Assembly: GCA_002441345.1 (NCBI GenBank)
Contig: DJVU01000089.1
Location: forward strand, 30,423-92,624
DNA length: 62,202 bases
Reading direction: 5' to 3'
Source: Bacteroidales bacterium UBA6248
GTDB taxonomy: Bacteria > Bacteroidota > Bacteroidia > Bacteroidales > Lentimicrobiaceae
The notes beneath the pieces are model-generated. The model searched no databases. It worked only from the letters and a program-made list of their open reading frames with translations, and was not told the DNA's origin. The translations under genes were made by a program, and so were the position numbers. Positions 1 through 9,187 of this stretch are shown in pieces (position 1 is the stretch's first letter; each line of letters begins with the position of its first letter).

Positions 1-1447
1 GAACCACCCACCAGCGCCAGTATTCTGCTATGGCCAGGTTGGTCTGTCTGCCCCACATCAGTCCGGCACCGTAGAACAGTGCAATGGCGGCTGAGGCAAT
101 CAGGAACAGGATCAGAAGGTTCTTTTCTTCGCTTCTGCTGCGGAATACCGGTATCAGTGGCCTGATCATCAGAGCAAGCCAGATAAAGAGCCCGGCGAAA
201 AGGAAGATTTGCCAGAAACGGCCCAGGTCAACATATTCATACCCCTGGTGTCCGAACCAGAAATTCTGGGCTAGTCCGAGCTTCTGCATAACGCCCAGCC
301 ACTGCCCGGCCATGGATCCGACAACTATCACCAGAAGTGCACCGAAAAGAACGTTGACGCCCAGTCTCTGAAATTTTGGGTCTTTCCCGGCTACGGCGGG
401 AGCTATGTATAAACCCGTTGCAAGCCATGCGGTCGCAATCCAGAAAATAGCCAGCTGCACGTGCCAGGTGCGTGATATGGCATACGGCATGAACTCGGCA
501 AGCGGAATGCCGTAAAGCCCGTCGCCCTCCACACCGTAATGTGCGGTTACAATGCCCATAACAATCTGGAGTAAAATCAGGAAATTGACCACCCAGAAAT
601 ATTTCTCCACCGCTTTCATCGAAGGCGTGATGTTTTGCCTCATCAAAGGGTCTTCAACCGGTTTTTCCACTTCGGTTTCTTCGGTGGTTTTGGCGTGGTA
701 GAATACCAGAATGCCAATACCGATAAGCAGCATGATAACGCTGAATCCCGTCCATAATACCAGGTCGCCTGTAGGCTTGTTGCCAACGATTTCATCGGGC
801 GGCCAGTTGTGGGTATAGGTGATGGATTGTCCGGGACGCTCGGTTATGCAAGCCCAGGAGGTCCAGAAGAAGAATGCATTCATCATTCGCATACGCTCCG
901 GATCCCTGATGGCATTGACAGGAATGGCATAATCACTTCTCAGTTTCTGATACGAAGGATCATCCATAAACAGACTTTGGTAATGACGGCCCAGGCTTTC
1001 TATGGCTTCGGCCCTCAGAGGAGATACGGTTATGGTTCCGGTGGCCGGATCGTAGGTATTTTTTCTGAGCTCTCCCTGAAGCCTGCTTTCAAGGCCGGCT
1101 TTTTGCTCGGACGTCAGATTGTCGTATGGCTGCCCGTATTCCTGTCCGGCCCATTTGTTCAAAATGTATACTGCCTCGCGGTGAAGCCAGTCGGCCGACC
1201 AGTCGGGTGCAACGTAGGCACCGTGCCCCCATACACTTCCAACTTCCTGCCCGCCGATGCTCTGCCACACATTCTGCCCGTCTTTGATATCCTGGCCGGT
1301 AAACAGCACCGTGCCGTCGGTTGTAACAACCTTTTCGGGCACAGGAGGAGCCTGCTGGTATATCTCATACCCATAATAACCTAATACGGCAAAGGAAATA
1401 ATAACAACAAGGGCAAAACCAATCCAGAGTTTTTTCTCTTTTTTCAT
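1..1447 (-). CDS. norB: Quinol-dependent nitric oxide reductase (qNor), C-terminus cut by window edge
   Basis: The protein reduces two NO to N2O at a heme/non-heme iron site in the inner membrane, using quinol. I translated the minus strand from the ATG at 1445-1447; 482 codons stay open to the window edge with no frameshift. Residues 1-30 form a membrane anchor. The next ~180 residues match the qNor periplasmic domain, with SIGGQEVGSVWGHGAYVAPD and no CxxCH heme-binding motif, as expected for the quinol type rather than the cytochrome c type. Membrane helices follow, including RTWHVQLAIFWIATAW, where the His is a likely heme ligand. Family members are about 750 residues, so roughly a third, with the catalytic glutamates, lies outside. 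It is 165 bp downstream of an NsrR-like regulator on the same strand, which points to NO detoxification. Confidence 0.93.
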   Translation of the reverse strand, partial: MKKEKKLWIGFALVVIISFAVLGYYGYEIYQQAPPVPEKVVTTDGTVLFTGQDIKDGQNVWQSIGGQEVGSVWGHGAYVAPDWSADWLHREAVYILNKWAGQEYGQPYDNLTSEQKAGLESRLQGELRKNTYDPATGTITVSPLRAEAIESLGRHYQSLFMDDPSYQKLRSDYAIPVNAIRDPERMRMMNAFFFWTSWACITERPGQSITYTHNWPPDEIVGNKPTGDLVLWTGFSVIMLLIGIGILVFYHAKTTEETEVEKPVEDPLMRQNITPSMKAVEKYFWVVNFLILLQIVMGIVTAHYGVEGDGLYGIPLAEFMPYAISRTWHVQLAIFWIATAWLATGLYIAPAVAGKDPKFQRLGVNVLFGALLVIVVGSMAGQWLGVMQKLGLAQNFWFGHQGYEYVDLGRFWQIFLFAGLFIWLALMIRPLIPVFRSRSEEKNLLILFLIASAAIALFYGAGLMWGRQTNLAIAEYWRWWVV

Positions 1448-1612
1448 ATTGCTGATGTTTAAGTTAAGTGTGAATTATTGTGTTGATTAGCATTTCCGGT
1501 TTCCAGGGAAATGACTTTGTTTTGCTTCCGCCTCCGGATCAGACAAAGGAGGAATATGCAGATTTCCTGTTCGGTTTTTCATTCTCCGGATTCTTATGGA
1601 TTAATGACATTC

Positions 1613-2065
1613 TTAGTTGCTTACGTTTGTCTCCCGGCGCAGAAAAGTGTTCCCGTCCTTCAGCCCTCTTGCCAGTTCGCCAAGGGTTGTGGTGTCGAGA
1701 ATATGTTTCAGATCCCGCCTTATTGTATTAAATTTATCGTGTACCGGACACGGCTGTGTATGCGAGCAATGTTTCAGTCCCAGACCGCAATTCACGAAAA
1801 TGGCATTCCCGTCAATGGCAGTCACTATGTCTGAAATCCGACCGGCATCTATCTGCCCTGAATCCATCTCAAATCCTCCGCCTTGCCCCCTTACCGATGT
1901 GATAATACCTGCCTTCGACAGTATTTGAAGGATTTTGGATGTATACGCCACAGGAGAATCAATCTCTTCCGCAATCTCGTTTAAGTAAGTGCGCTCCTTC
2001 GCAAGCGACTTGCCGGCAATAAATACACAGGCTCTTATTCCGTATTCACAGGCTTTAGAAAACAT
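1613..2065 (-). CDS. Rrf2-family iron-sulfur regulator, NsrR-like
   Basis: A 150-residue Rrf2-type winged-helix repressor. The N-terminal domain has the family's helix-turn-helix (about 26-50, with SPVAYTSKILQILSKAG) and the wing RGQGGGF at 60-65. Three cysteines at 93, 100 and 106 match in number and region the [Fe-S] ligands of NsrR and IscR (Cys-x5-Cys-x5-Cys in those families; here x6 and x5). His109 falls at the position of the IscR His ligand. The next gene on this strand is a nitric oxide reductase, so an NO-sensing NsrR role is the best inference, although an IscR-like sensor cannot be excluded from sequence. A perfect inverted repeat overlaps its own promoter, so it is probably autoregulated. 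Confidence 0.85.
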   Translation of the reverse strand: MFSKACEYGIRACVFIAGKSLAKERTYLNEIAEEIDSPVAYTSKILQILSKAGIITSVRGQGGGFEMDSGQIDAGRISDIVTAIDGNAIFVNCGLGLKHCSHTQPCPVHDKFNTIRRDLKHILDTTTLGELARGLKDGNTFLRRETNVSN

Positions 2066-2085
2066 GTTATGTGATTAAGTGTATG

Positions 2086-2116
2086 CAAATCTAGGATATT
2101 TCTTTAATCGGACAAA
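2086..2116 (-). promoter_or_regulatory. Bacteroidota promoter for the Rrf2 regulator
   Basis: Read on the minus strand, a -33 box TTTG (2113-2116) is followed after exactly 19 bases by a -7 box TAGATTTG (2086-2093), a full match to the Bacteroidota consensus TTTG-N19-21-TAnnTTTG. The start codon of the regulator lies about 20 bases further on. The -33 box sits in the spacer of the inverted repeat at 2103-2130, so a protein bound there would block RNA polymerase. Confidence 0.75.
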
Positions 2117-2130
2117 AATATCCGATTAAA
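2103..2130. promoter_or_regulatory. Perfect 10-bp inverted repeat, probable Rrf2/NsrR operator
   Basis: Half-sites TTTAATCGGA (2103-2112) and TCCGATTAAA (2121-2130) are exact reverse complements separated by the 8-base spacer CAAAAATA. The arrangement fits a dimeric Rrf2-family regulator. It overlaps the -33 box of the regulator gene directly to its left, so negative autoregulation is likely. Rrf2 family assignment of the site is inference from position and symmetry. Confidence 0.7.
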
Positions 2131-2476
2131 TTTTTACCAAGAATTTATGTCCGGCAAGACCGGGAAAACGGATGGAAGTGTTCTTTTTTCCGGAATTTGT
2201 TACTTTACCGGAAGGCCCGGGGCATTCTCCACTGTTTGTCTGATTGATAAAATCTGTTCCGGATTTTGGTTTAAATGGCTTTTTTCAGCCTGTTGCGAAT
2301 CAAAGGACTGTCTGGCAGCAGGGAATCCCGGCCGATATCCGGATTCCGGAATGCTTAGACCTCCCGTAAGGAGTTTTGATGAAAAGCAGGTTTTTCATTT
2401 TGCATCAAATGCCGTAAGTTTGCCAATTGAAACTTGCCCGGGAAACCTTTATTACAACCCTGAATATAAACACCAT
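2131..2476. other. Intergenic region between the Rrf2 operator and transketolase
   Basis: This 346-base stretch holds no convincing gene. It is open in the transketolase frame back to 2147, but the translation there is Cys/Trp-rich, resembles no transketolase, and precedes the putative promoter at 2415-2422. It contains several TTCCGG/CCGGA motifs that are common throughout the intergenic DNA of this window. Confidence 0.6.
2415..2422 (+). promoter_or_regulatory. Putative -7 box of transketolase promoter
   Basis: TAAGTTTG matches TAnnTTTG. It would start transcription near 2429, about 48 bases before the ATG at 2477. I found no good -33 TTTG at the right distance, so this is tentative. It argues against the longer upstream reading frame. 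Confidence 0.4.
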
Positions 2477-4519
2477 ATGAAAAAAGACCCAGCAATTGCC
2501 GCCGCCAACAACATCCGGATCCTTTCTGCCGCCATGGTAGAGAAAGCCCGTTCGGGACATCCGGGAGGAGCCATGGGCGGAGCCGATTTTATCCACATTT
2601 TATATTCCGAATTTCTGAGATACGATCCTCTGGATACGGCGTGGCACATGCGCGACCGCTTTTTTCTGGATCCTGGCCATATGTCGCCTATGTTGTATTC
2701 GGTGCTTGCCCTTTCGGGGATGTACAGTCTCGACGACCTGAAAAATTTCAGGCAGTGGGGCAGTGTTACCCCCGGTCACCCGGAGCTTGATCTTGCCCGC
2801 GGGGTTGAAAATACTTCAGGACCTCTTGGGCAGGGACATGCGATGGCCGTTGGTGCTGCCATTGCCGAACGCTTTCTTTGTGCCCGCTTCGGTGAGTGGA
2901 TGTCGCACAAGACGTTTGCATACATCTCCGACGGAGGCATACAGGAAGAAATATCGCAGCCTGCCGGGCGCCTGGCCGGTCATCTGGGGCTTAGCAATCT
3001 CATCCTGTTTTTCGATTCTAACGACATACAGCTTTCCACCGAAACGGATGTCGTTACAAGTGAAGATACAGCCATGAAATACCGGGCATGGGGCTGGAAT
3101 GTAATGACCATCGACGGAAACGACCATTCTGCCATACGACAGGCACTCAGCCGGGCAATGGAAGAAGCAGAACGACCGACACTCATTATCGGCAAAACGG
3201 TGATGGGAAAGGGGGCTCTTACACCTTCGGGCGATAGTTACGAACGCAAAACCGCCACCCACGGCATGCCCCTGAGCGAAGCAGGAGCTTCGTTTGAAAA
3301 GACCATCAGCGCCCTCGGCGGTAATCCGGATGATCCTTTTGCAATATTCCCGGAAGTGCAGGAATATTATACCCAGATGCGGGAGGCAAAAATTGAAGCT
3401 GCAAAGGGGCGGCGCCAGAAGCAGCAGGAGTGGGCAGTACTGAATCCGGAACTATCCGTAACTCTTGAACAGTACCTTTCGGGGAAACTTCCACCGCTCG
3501 ACTTCGAAAGCATTGTCCATAAACCTGGTATAGCTACCCGTGCAGCTTCATCGGCAATTCTTGGCTACCTGGCTCAAAATGTCGGGAATATGATTGTTTC
3601 ATCGGCCGACCTTGCCAACAGCGATAAAACCGACGGATTTCTCAAGTTTACAAAACCATTTGCAAAGGGTGATTTCAGCGGCGCCTTTTTGCAGGCCGGA
3701 GTAAGCGAGCTTACCATGGCAGCTATCTGTAACGGCATCGCCCTACACGGCGGTGTCTGGGCTGCCTGTGCCACCTTCTTTGTGTTCAGCGACTACATGA
3801 AGCCGGCTGTGCGTCTTTCGGCACTTATGGGCTTACCGGTGAAATTCATCTGGAGCCACGATGCCTTCCGGGTGGGAGAGGACGGTCCGACGCATCAGCC
3901 CGTTGAGCAGGAAGCACAGATCCGCCTGATGGAAAAGCTTAAAAACCATCACGGGGTAAACAGCCTGCTGGCTCTTCGTCCTGCTGATGCTTACGAAACA
4001 TCTGCAGCCTGGAAAATGGCTATGGAAAATACCGCAACACCGACGGCACTGATATTCTCAAGGCAGAATATCAATGACCTGCCCGTGCCGGAAGGAACAT
4101 CGCCGTATCGCTCTGCACTCAGGGCCGAACAAGGAGCTTATATTGTTCAGGATTGCGAAGGCACTCCGGATGTAATCCTTCTTGCCAGCGGTTCGGAAGT
4201 TTCCACACTCATCGACGGCGCTTCCATTCTGAAAGCCGAACGAAACCTGAACGCTCGCGTTGTTTCCGTAATTTCGGAAGGATTGTTCCGCGGGCAGGAC
4301 AAAGCATATCAGAACCGGGTGATCCTGCCCGGAGTTCCGGTTTTCGGGCTAACGGCCGGACTGCCGGTTACTTTGCAGGGACTCGTTGGTGAGAACGGCA
4401 TGGTTTGGGGGCTCGACCATTTTGGTTACTCCGCACCGGCAAAGGTGCTCGACGAAAAGCTTGGCTTTACCGCACGTAACGTCGCTGACCGGGTTATTGA
4501 AATGCATAAGGTCCGGTAG
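2477..4519 (+). CDS. tkt: Transketolase
   Basis: A 680-residue thiamine diphosphate enzyme that moves two-carbon units between sugar phosphates in the non-oxidative pentose phosphate pathway. Recognisable segments are SGHPGGAMGGADF near the N-terminus, GPLGQGHAMAVGAA (substrate/TPP pocket), ISDGGIQEEI leading into the LGLSNLILFFDSN Mg/TPP-binding region, and GVSELTMAAICNGIALHGG in the pyrimidine domain with its conserved Glu. I chose the ATG at 2477 because homology begins there (MKKDPAIAAANNIRILSAAM); an in-frame start at 2147 would add 110 unconserved residues. It appears to be a single-gene unit between the Rrf2 operator and guaA. Confidence 0.95.
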   Translation: MKKDPAIAAANNIRILSAAMVEKARSGHPGGAMGGADFIHILYSEFLRYDPLDTAWHMRDRFFLDPGHMSPMLYSVLALSGMYSLDDLKNFRQWGSVTPGHPELDLARGVENTSGPLGQGHAMAVGAAIAERFLCARFGEWMSHKTFAYISDGGIQEEISQPAGRLAGHLGLSNLILFFDSNDIQLSTETDVVTSEDTAMKYRAWGWNVMTIDGNDHSAIRQALSRAMEEAERPTLIIGKTVMGKGALTPSGDSYERKTATHGMPLSEAGASFEKTISALGGNPDDPFAIFPEVQEYYTQMREAKIEAAKGRRQKQQEWAVLNPELSVTLEQYLSGKLPPLDFESIVHKPGIATRAASSAILGYLAQNVGNMIVSSADLANSDKTDGFLKFTKPFAKGDFSGAFLQAGVSELTMAAICNGIALHGGVWAACATFFVFSDYMKPAVRLSALMGLPVKFIWSHDAFRVGEDGPTHQPVEQEAQIRLMEKLKNHHGVNSLLALRPADAYETSAAWKMAMENTATPTALIFSRQNINDLPVPEGTSPYRSALRAEQGAYIVQDCEGTPDVILLASGSEVSTLIDGASILKAERNLNARVVSVISEGLFRGQDKAYQNRVILPGVPVFGLTAGLPVTLQGLVGENGMVWGLDHFGYSAPAKVLDEKLGFTARNVADRVIEMHKVR

Positions 4520-4662
4520 CAGCTTCTTTCGGACAGCTCAGAATTGTACGTGCATCACTTTCGGATCCGTTCCGGCTCAGTTTTTGCTTTGCCGGAGCGG
4601 GTTCGCTCAAAATACGGATTCCGAATACCGGATATTATACGGTATTCCAACGATGAATTCCA

Positions 4663-4670
4663 TATCTTTG
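4663..4670 (+). promoter_or_regulatory. -7 box immediately upstream of guaA
   Basis: TATCTTTG matches TAnnTTTG and ends only four bases before the guaA ATG at 4675. With the usual 5-8 base distance to the transcription start, the mRNA would begin at or within a few bases of the start codon. No clear -33 box is visible 19-21 bases upstream. Confidence 0.4.
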
Positions 4671-4674
4671 CCGC

Positions 4675-6204
4675 ATGCAGGAAACCATTCTCATACTCGA
4701 TTTCGGATCCCAGTATACCCAGCTTATTGCGCGCAGGGTCAGGGAGTTAAATGTATATTGCGAAATCCATCCGTTCAATAAAATTCCGGAAATAACGCCA
4801 TGGATAAAGGGGGTTATATTATCGGGCAGCCCATTCTCGGTGCGTGATGCAGGAGCCCCTTATCCCGATCTTTCCGGAATCAGAAATAAGGTACCTCTGC
4901 TCGCCGTTTGCTATGGGGCACAGTTTCTGGCCCACACTTCCGGAGGTGAGGTAATGCCTTCCCGCATACGCGAATACGGAAGAGCCAACCTGGGATTTAT
5001 CGATATCACCAACCGCCTGATGAAGGGACTTAGTCAGGGAAGTCAGGTCTGGATGTCGCACGGCGATACCATACTTCATAAACCCGCCGACTTCACCGTT
5101 ATCGCCAGCACGGCGGATGTGGAAATAGCAGGTTATCAGGTTGAAAATGAACCTACGTGGGGCATACAGTTCCATCCCGAAGTATATCACTCCACCGAAG
5201 GGGCCAGGCTCCTCCGTAATTTTGTGGCGGATATATGCAACTGCCACCGGGACTGGACACCGGACTCATTTATCGATTCTACCGTTGCCGGACTAAAGGA
5301 ACAGCTTGGAAACGATAAGGTTGTGCTGGGGCTTTCCGGTGGTGTAGATTCATCGGTTGCCGCTGTTCTGCTGCACAAGGCAATTGGCAGCAATCTGCAC
5401 TGCATCTTTGTGGATAACGGACTGTTGCGCAAGGATGAGTTCACACACGTGCTCGATTCATACAAGCATATGGGGTTGAATGTTAAGGGTGTGGATGCAA
5501 CCGACCGGTTTATGGATGCCTTAAAAGGAATCAGCGAACCGGAGCAGAAACGCAAAGCCATTGGCCGCACTTTTATAGAAGTTTTTGATCATGAAGCCCA
5601 TCTTATTTCGGGTGTAAAATGGCTTGCGCAGGGTACGATCTATCCCGATGTTATTGAATCCGTTTCGGTTAACGGTCCTTCGGCTACCATTAAGTCGCAC
5701 CACAACGTGGGCGGACTGCCCGATTTCATGAAACTCAGCGTGGTTGAACCGCTGAAAACCCTTTTCAAGGACGAGGTGCGGAAGGTTGGTCACAGTCTGG
5801 GTATTGATCCCGACATCCTGAACCGTCATCCTTTCCCGGGGCCCGGACTTGGTATTCGTATTCTTGACGAGGTGACCCGTGAAAAAATTGCCATTCTTCA
5901 GGAAGCCGATGCCATCTTCATCAACGGATTAAAATCCTGGGGACTGTACAGTGAAGTATGGCAGGCTGCCGTAATTCTGTTGCCGGTGAAATCGGTCGGC
6001 GTTATGGGCGATGAACGTACGTACGAGTATGTGGTCGCCCTCAGAGCCGTGGGTTCCACCGACGGTATGACCGCTGACTGGTCACACCTTCCGTACGAAT
6101 TTTTATCGAAGGTGTCGAACGATATCATTAATAAAGTGAAGGGCGTGAACAGGGTTGTTTACGATATCAGCTCGAAACCGCCTGCCACAATTGAGTGGGA
6201 ATGA
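4675..6204 (+). CDS. guaA: GMP synthase (glutamine-hydrolysing)
   Basis: Converts XMP, ATP and glutamine to GMP, the last step of guanine nucleotide synthesis in the cytoplasm. The 509-residue protein has the class I glutamine amidotransferase domain first (nucleophile Cys79 in VCYGAQF; HPEVYHS supplies the His/Glu), then the ATP pyrophosphatase domain with the PP-loop SGGVDSS at 221-227, and the dimerisation domain ending PPATIEWE, the typical family C-terminus. Length and both ends match the family, so the ATG at 4675 is certain despite the absence of a purine-rich ribosome site. No other in-frame start lies near. Confidence 0.98.
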   Translation: MQETILILDFGSQYTQLIARRVRELNVYCEIHPFNKIPEITPWIKGVILSGSPFSVRDAGAPYPDLSGIRNKVPLLAVCYGAQFLAHTSGGEVMPSRIREYGRANLGFIDITNRLMKGLSQGSQVWMSHGDTILHKPADFTVIASTADVEIAGYQVENEPTWGIQFHPEVYHSTEGARLLRNFVADICNCHRDWTPDSFIDSTVAGLKEQLGNDKVVLGLSGGVDSSVAAVLLHKAIGSNLHCIFVDNGLLRKDEFTHVLDSYKHMGLNVKGVDATDRFMDALKGISEPEQKRKAIGRTFIEVFDHEAHLISGVKWLAQGTIYPDVIESVSVNGPSATIKSHHNVGGLPDFMKLSVVEPLKTLFKDEVRKVGHSLGIDPDILNRHPFPGPGLGIRILDEVTREKIAILQEADAIFINGLKSWGLYSEVWQAAVILLPVKSVGVMGDERTYEYVVALRAVGSTDGMTADWSHLPYEFLSKVSNDIINKVKGVNRVVYDISSKPPATIEWE

Positions 6205-6229
6205 TACTGCTAACAAACGCATTTGCCCT

Positions 6230-8299
6230 GTGAAAAGAATCTTTGCCGTTCTGCTGCTCGTTCTGGCCTTTCCGTTCGCTTCCATGGCCCAGGAAGTTAC
6301 GGTGAGGAAGTCTACCGTTGTTGAAACCTACAAAGGACAACGTTACTACATTCATTTCGTGGAGCAGGGTCAGACACTGCATTCCATTGCAAAAGCCTAT
6401 GGCGTTACCGTGGATGAGATACGGAAGGTAAACACCGATGCCAGGGATGGTCTGCGGCCTGAACAACTGCTGATGATTCCGGCAGTACCCGGAGAATCTG
6501 AAGTGCCCCGGCAAACGGCTCCTGTTGCAATACCCCTGCCCGCTGCTGAGGCCGCAACCGGAGGTGAAGTGCAGCTGCCTGCAACCCACACGGTACTCCC
6601 TAAGGATACCTGGTACGCTTTGTCACGGCGATACAGGGTGCCCGTCACCGAAATCATTGAAGCCAATCCGGGCACAGATACGCTTAAAATAGGAATGAGT
6701 GTTGTGATACCCCTGCCTGCCGTGATGGCGGTTCCGGAGCGCCCCGGGATGCGCACCCATACCGTGGAGCCCGGTGAAACACTCTATGGCATTGCCAGGT
6801 TCAACAACATATCCATCGACGAACTTACCCGTATCAATCCACAGCTTAGGGAAGGACTTAAAGCCGGACAGGTAATTTATCTGCCCGATGGGGCATTTAA
6901 GCCATCCGTACAGCAAAAGCCAAGGCTTCCGGAAGAATATATTGAACACTCTGTTGAGCGAAAGGAGACCTTGTACAGCATTTCCAGGCTTTATGGAGTT
7001 GGTATACCTGAGATTCTGAATGCCAATCCTGAACTTGAAGGTACTTTGCGAAAAAATCAGGTACTCAGGATTCCGGTGCCTGGCCACAGTAAACCATCGG
7101 CATCTTCAAAAGGCCCGGATTCACTTGTGCTGGGGCGTGAGGTCTATTCCGAAGCGGTGCTTCCTGCTTACAGAGTGCCCTGCCTTCCTTCCGGCCCGTA
7201 TACAAAAGAATACAGAATCGCATTGATTGTGCCCTTTCAGCTTGAGGAGGCTGATACCATCTATACCGGTGATCCTTCCCGGTTAAAACTGCCCTCGGCC
7301 TATTCTTCCCTCGATTTTATCCAGTTTTATGAGGGTGCTCTGATAGCAGCCGATCAAATGGCTTCCGAAGGCATGAAGATTAAACTGCATGTGTTTGATG
7401 CAGATGCAGGGGATGCTTTGCATAAAACGCGCAAACTGATTAATTCCGGGGAGTTGAAAAAGATGGATCTCATCATAGGGCCACTTTATGCCAGGAGTTT
7501 TGAAACGGTATCCGAATATGCGTTAAACCACAAAATTCCCATCGTAAATCCGCTGTCGCAACGCAGGGAAATTATACGCGACAATCCCATGGTGGTTAAA
7601 ATTCAGGCCTCCGGGTGGAGCCGTTATAACGGCGCGGCAACCGTCCTTGCCGGCAGTTTCCCGGACGCCAATTTTGTGATAATGCGCCGGAATGAAACCG
7701 AAAACAGCAGCATGGCAGAGGTGTTTCTGGCCTCCCTGCGAAAGCAGCTCGATGATACAACCCAGGTAAAAGAGGTCATCTACAGCCGCGACCACGATGC
7801 AGGAATAACCCGCAGCTTTGTGGCAAATAAAACAAACGTTTTGCTGATGCTTACCAACGATAAAGCACTGATACCTGCACTGCTCAGAAGACTTAACGAC
7901 ATTCGGGATACTTACGGGATTACCATTGTGGGATTGCCCGAATGGGAAGATATGGAAGTGGATATGAACTACCTCCATAATCTGAATGTGCACTTTTTTA
8001 CCAACTGGTTTGTTGATTACAGCAATCCCGCTACAGTAGAATTTATTACAGCCTTTCGCGAACGGTTTACCGGAGAGCCTGAGCTTGCGCGACTTGCCTA
8101 CCTGGGCTTTGATGTAACGAAATTTTTTCTTTCAGCACTTTACAATTACGGATCCGGTTTTATGAATTGCCTGCCCGATGTCAGTGTGAATTCCCTGAGT
8201 ACAGACTTCAGGTTTTACAAGGAAAACGGAGGCGGATATGAAAATACCGGAGTAACGGTATTTCGTTTGAATAACTACCGGCGCGAAGCCCTCCGATAG
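6230..8299 (+). CDS. Secreted protein with four LysM domains and a periplasmic-binding (PBP1-type) domain
   Basis: A likely GTG start at 6230 gives a clean signal peptide (cleaved after SMA, residue ~20); the longer frame from 6155 would overlap guaA and bury this signal. Four LysM peptidoglycan-binding repeats follow at about residues 39-84, 118-163, 176-220 and 237-282. A type 1 periplasmic-binding fold covers about 327-675, with RIALIVPFQL and SLDFIQFYEGALIAADQM typical of amino-acid-binding receptor families. This LysM-PBP1 architecture recurs in Bacteroidota, but its ligand is unknown. The protein is probably periplasmic and held on the wall by the LysM repeats. It starts 25 bases after guaA and may be cotranscribed with it. 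Confidence 0.85.
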   Translation: MKRIFAVLLLVLAFPFASMAQEVTVRKSTVVETYKGQRYYIHFVEQGQTLHSIAKAYGVTVDEIRKVNTDARDGLRPEQLLMIPAVPGESEVPRQTAPVAIPLPAAEAATGGEVQLPATHTVLPKDTWYALSRRYRVPVTEIIEANPGTDTLKIGMSVVIPLPAVMAVPERPGMRTHTVEPGETLYGIARFNNISIDELTRINPQLREGLKAGQVIYLPDGAFKPSVQQKPRLPEEYIEHSVERKETLYSISRLYGVGIPEILNANPELEGTLRKNQVLRIPVPGHSKPSASSKGPDSLVLGREVYSEAVLPAYRVPCLPSGPYTKEYRIALIVPFQLEEADTIYTGDPSRLKLPSAYSSLDFIQFYEGALIAADQMASEGMKIKLHVFDADAGDALHKTRKLINSGELKKMDLIIGPLYARSFETVSEYALNHKIPIVNPLSQRREIIRDNPMVVKIQASGWSRYNGAATVLAGSFPDANFVIMRRNETENSSMAEVFLASLRKQLDDTTQVKEVIYSRDHDAGITRSFVANKTNVLLMLTNDKALIPALLRRLNDIRDTYGITIVGLPEWEDMEVDMNYLHNLNVHFFTNWFVDYSNPATVEFITAFRERFTGEPELARLAYLGFDVTKFFLSALYNYGSGFMNCLPDVSVNSLSTDFRFYKENGGGYENTGVTVFRLNNYRREALR

Positions 8300-8341
8300 A
8301 ATATGACGGTTTTTTACGTCTGAAAAATATTCTGCTGAATT

Positions 8342-9187
8342 TCAGTGGTTTTTGCGGGATAATATTTCCTGTTTGATGCCCCTTCGTATTTTCAGATTCA
8401 ATGCCAGTTTGGCAATACCGAACATTACCACAAATGCAAAGATGATGGTTGCTCCCGATGGTATGTCGAGATAATGCGAAATGTAAATCCCGGCAAGGGA
8501 TCCTGTCATTCCAAGCAGAACCGAATAAATCATCATCTTTTTCAGATTTTGGGTAAACAGATTGGCGGTTGCCTGTGGAATGGTCAGAAATGAAATTACC
8601 AGAATAATTCCCACTACCCGTATATTAAGTACGATGGTAAGTGCGATCATGCTGATGATTATATACTTGAAAGCAGCTACCGGAAGGCGGTGAGCTCTTG
8701 CATATTCCTCGTCGAATGCAATAAAGAGGATGGTGTTGTAATAGTAAACGAAAAAGAATACGATTACAGCCGCCAGTGCCAGCATCAGCCACAGGTCGGT
8801 ACGCCCCACCGTAAGTATGCTGCCAAAGAGATACGACATAAGATTGGGAGCATAACCCGGGGTCAGGAAAACAAAGATAATCCCGACTGCCATGCCGAGC
8901 GACCACAGAATGCCAATGGCCGAGTCTTCCCTGACGTTTGTTTTACCCGAAATGTATTCGATGCCTATGGCCGAGAGTACACTGAAAACGGCAGCTCCGA
9001 GAATAGGATTAAGTCCAAGGTAATATGCAATTCCTATTCCTCCGAATGAGGTATGCGTTATGCCCCCGCTTATAAACACCATCCTTCGCGCAACTATATA
9101 ACTGCCGACTACCCCGCAGGTGATGCTGGCAAGTAGAGCTGCCCATAAGGCATTCCGGAAAAATTCATAGCTGAAAAGTTCAATCAT
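8342..9187 (-). CDS. znuB: Metal (zinc-type) ABC transporter permease
   Basis: A 281-residue polytopic membrane protein of the ABC-3 permease family, with about eight hydrophobic helices. The family's central segment GGITHTSFGGIGIAYYLG and the later RVVGIILVISFLTIPQATA motif are present. It forms the inner-membrane channel for Zn2+ or Mn2+ taken from the binding protein. It overlaps the ATPase gene by 8 bases and ends the znuA-znuC-znuB operon. It converges with the LysM gene, leaving only 42 bases between the two stop codons. Confidence 0.92.
   Translation of the reverse strand: MIELFSYEFFRNALWAALLASITCGVVGSYIVARRMVFISGGITHTSFGGIGIAYYLGLNPILGAAVFSVLSAIGIEYISGKTNVREDSAIGILWSLGMAVGIIFVFLTPGYAPNLMSYLFGSILTVGRTDLWLMLALAAVIVFFFVYYYNTILFIAFDEEYARAHRLPVAAFKYIIISMIALTIVLNIRVVGIILVISFLTIPQATANLFTQNLKKMMIYSVLLGMTGSLAGIYISHYLDIPSGATIIFAFVVMFGIAKLALNLKIRRGIKQEILSRKNH

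Noticed and set aside
1487..1582. 31-codon minus-strand reading frame between the Rrf2 regulator and norB
   Set aside because: GGAG lies too close to the ATG to act as a ribosome site, and no family or conservation evidence is available; it is probably chance.
2147..2476. In-frame 110-residue N-terminal extension of transketolase
   Set aside because: The translation is Cys/Trp-rich and unlike any transketolase; homology starts at 2477 and a -7 box lies within the extension.
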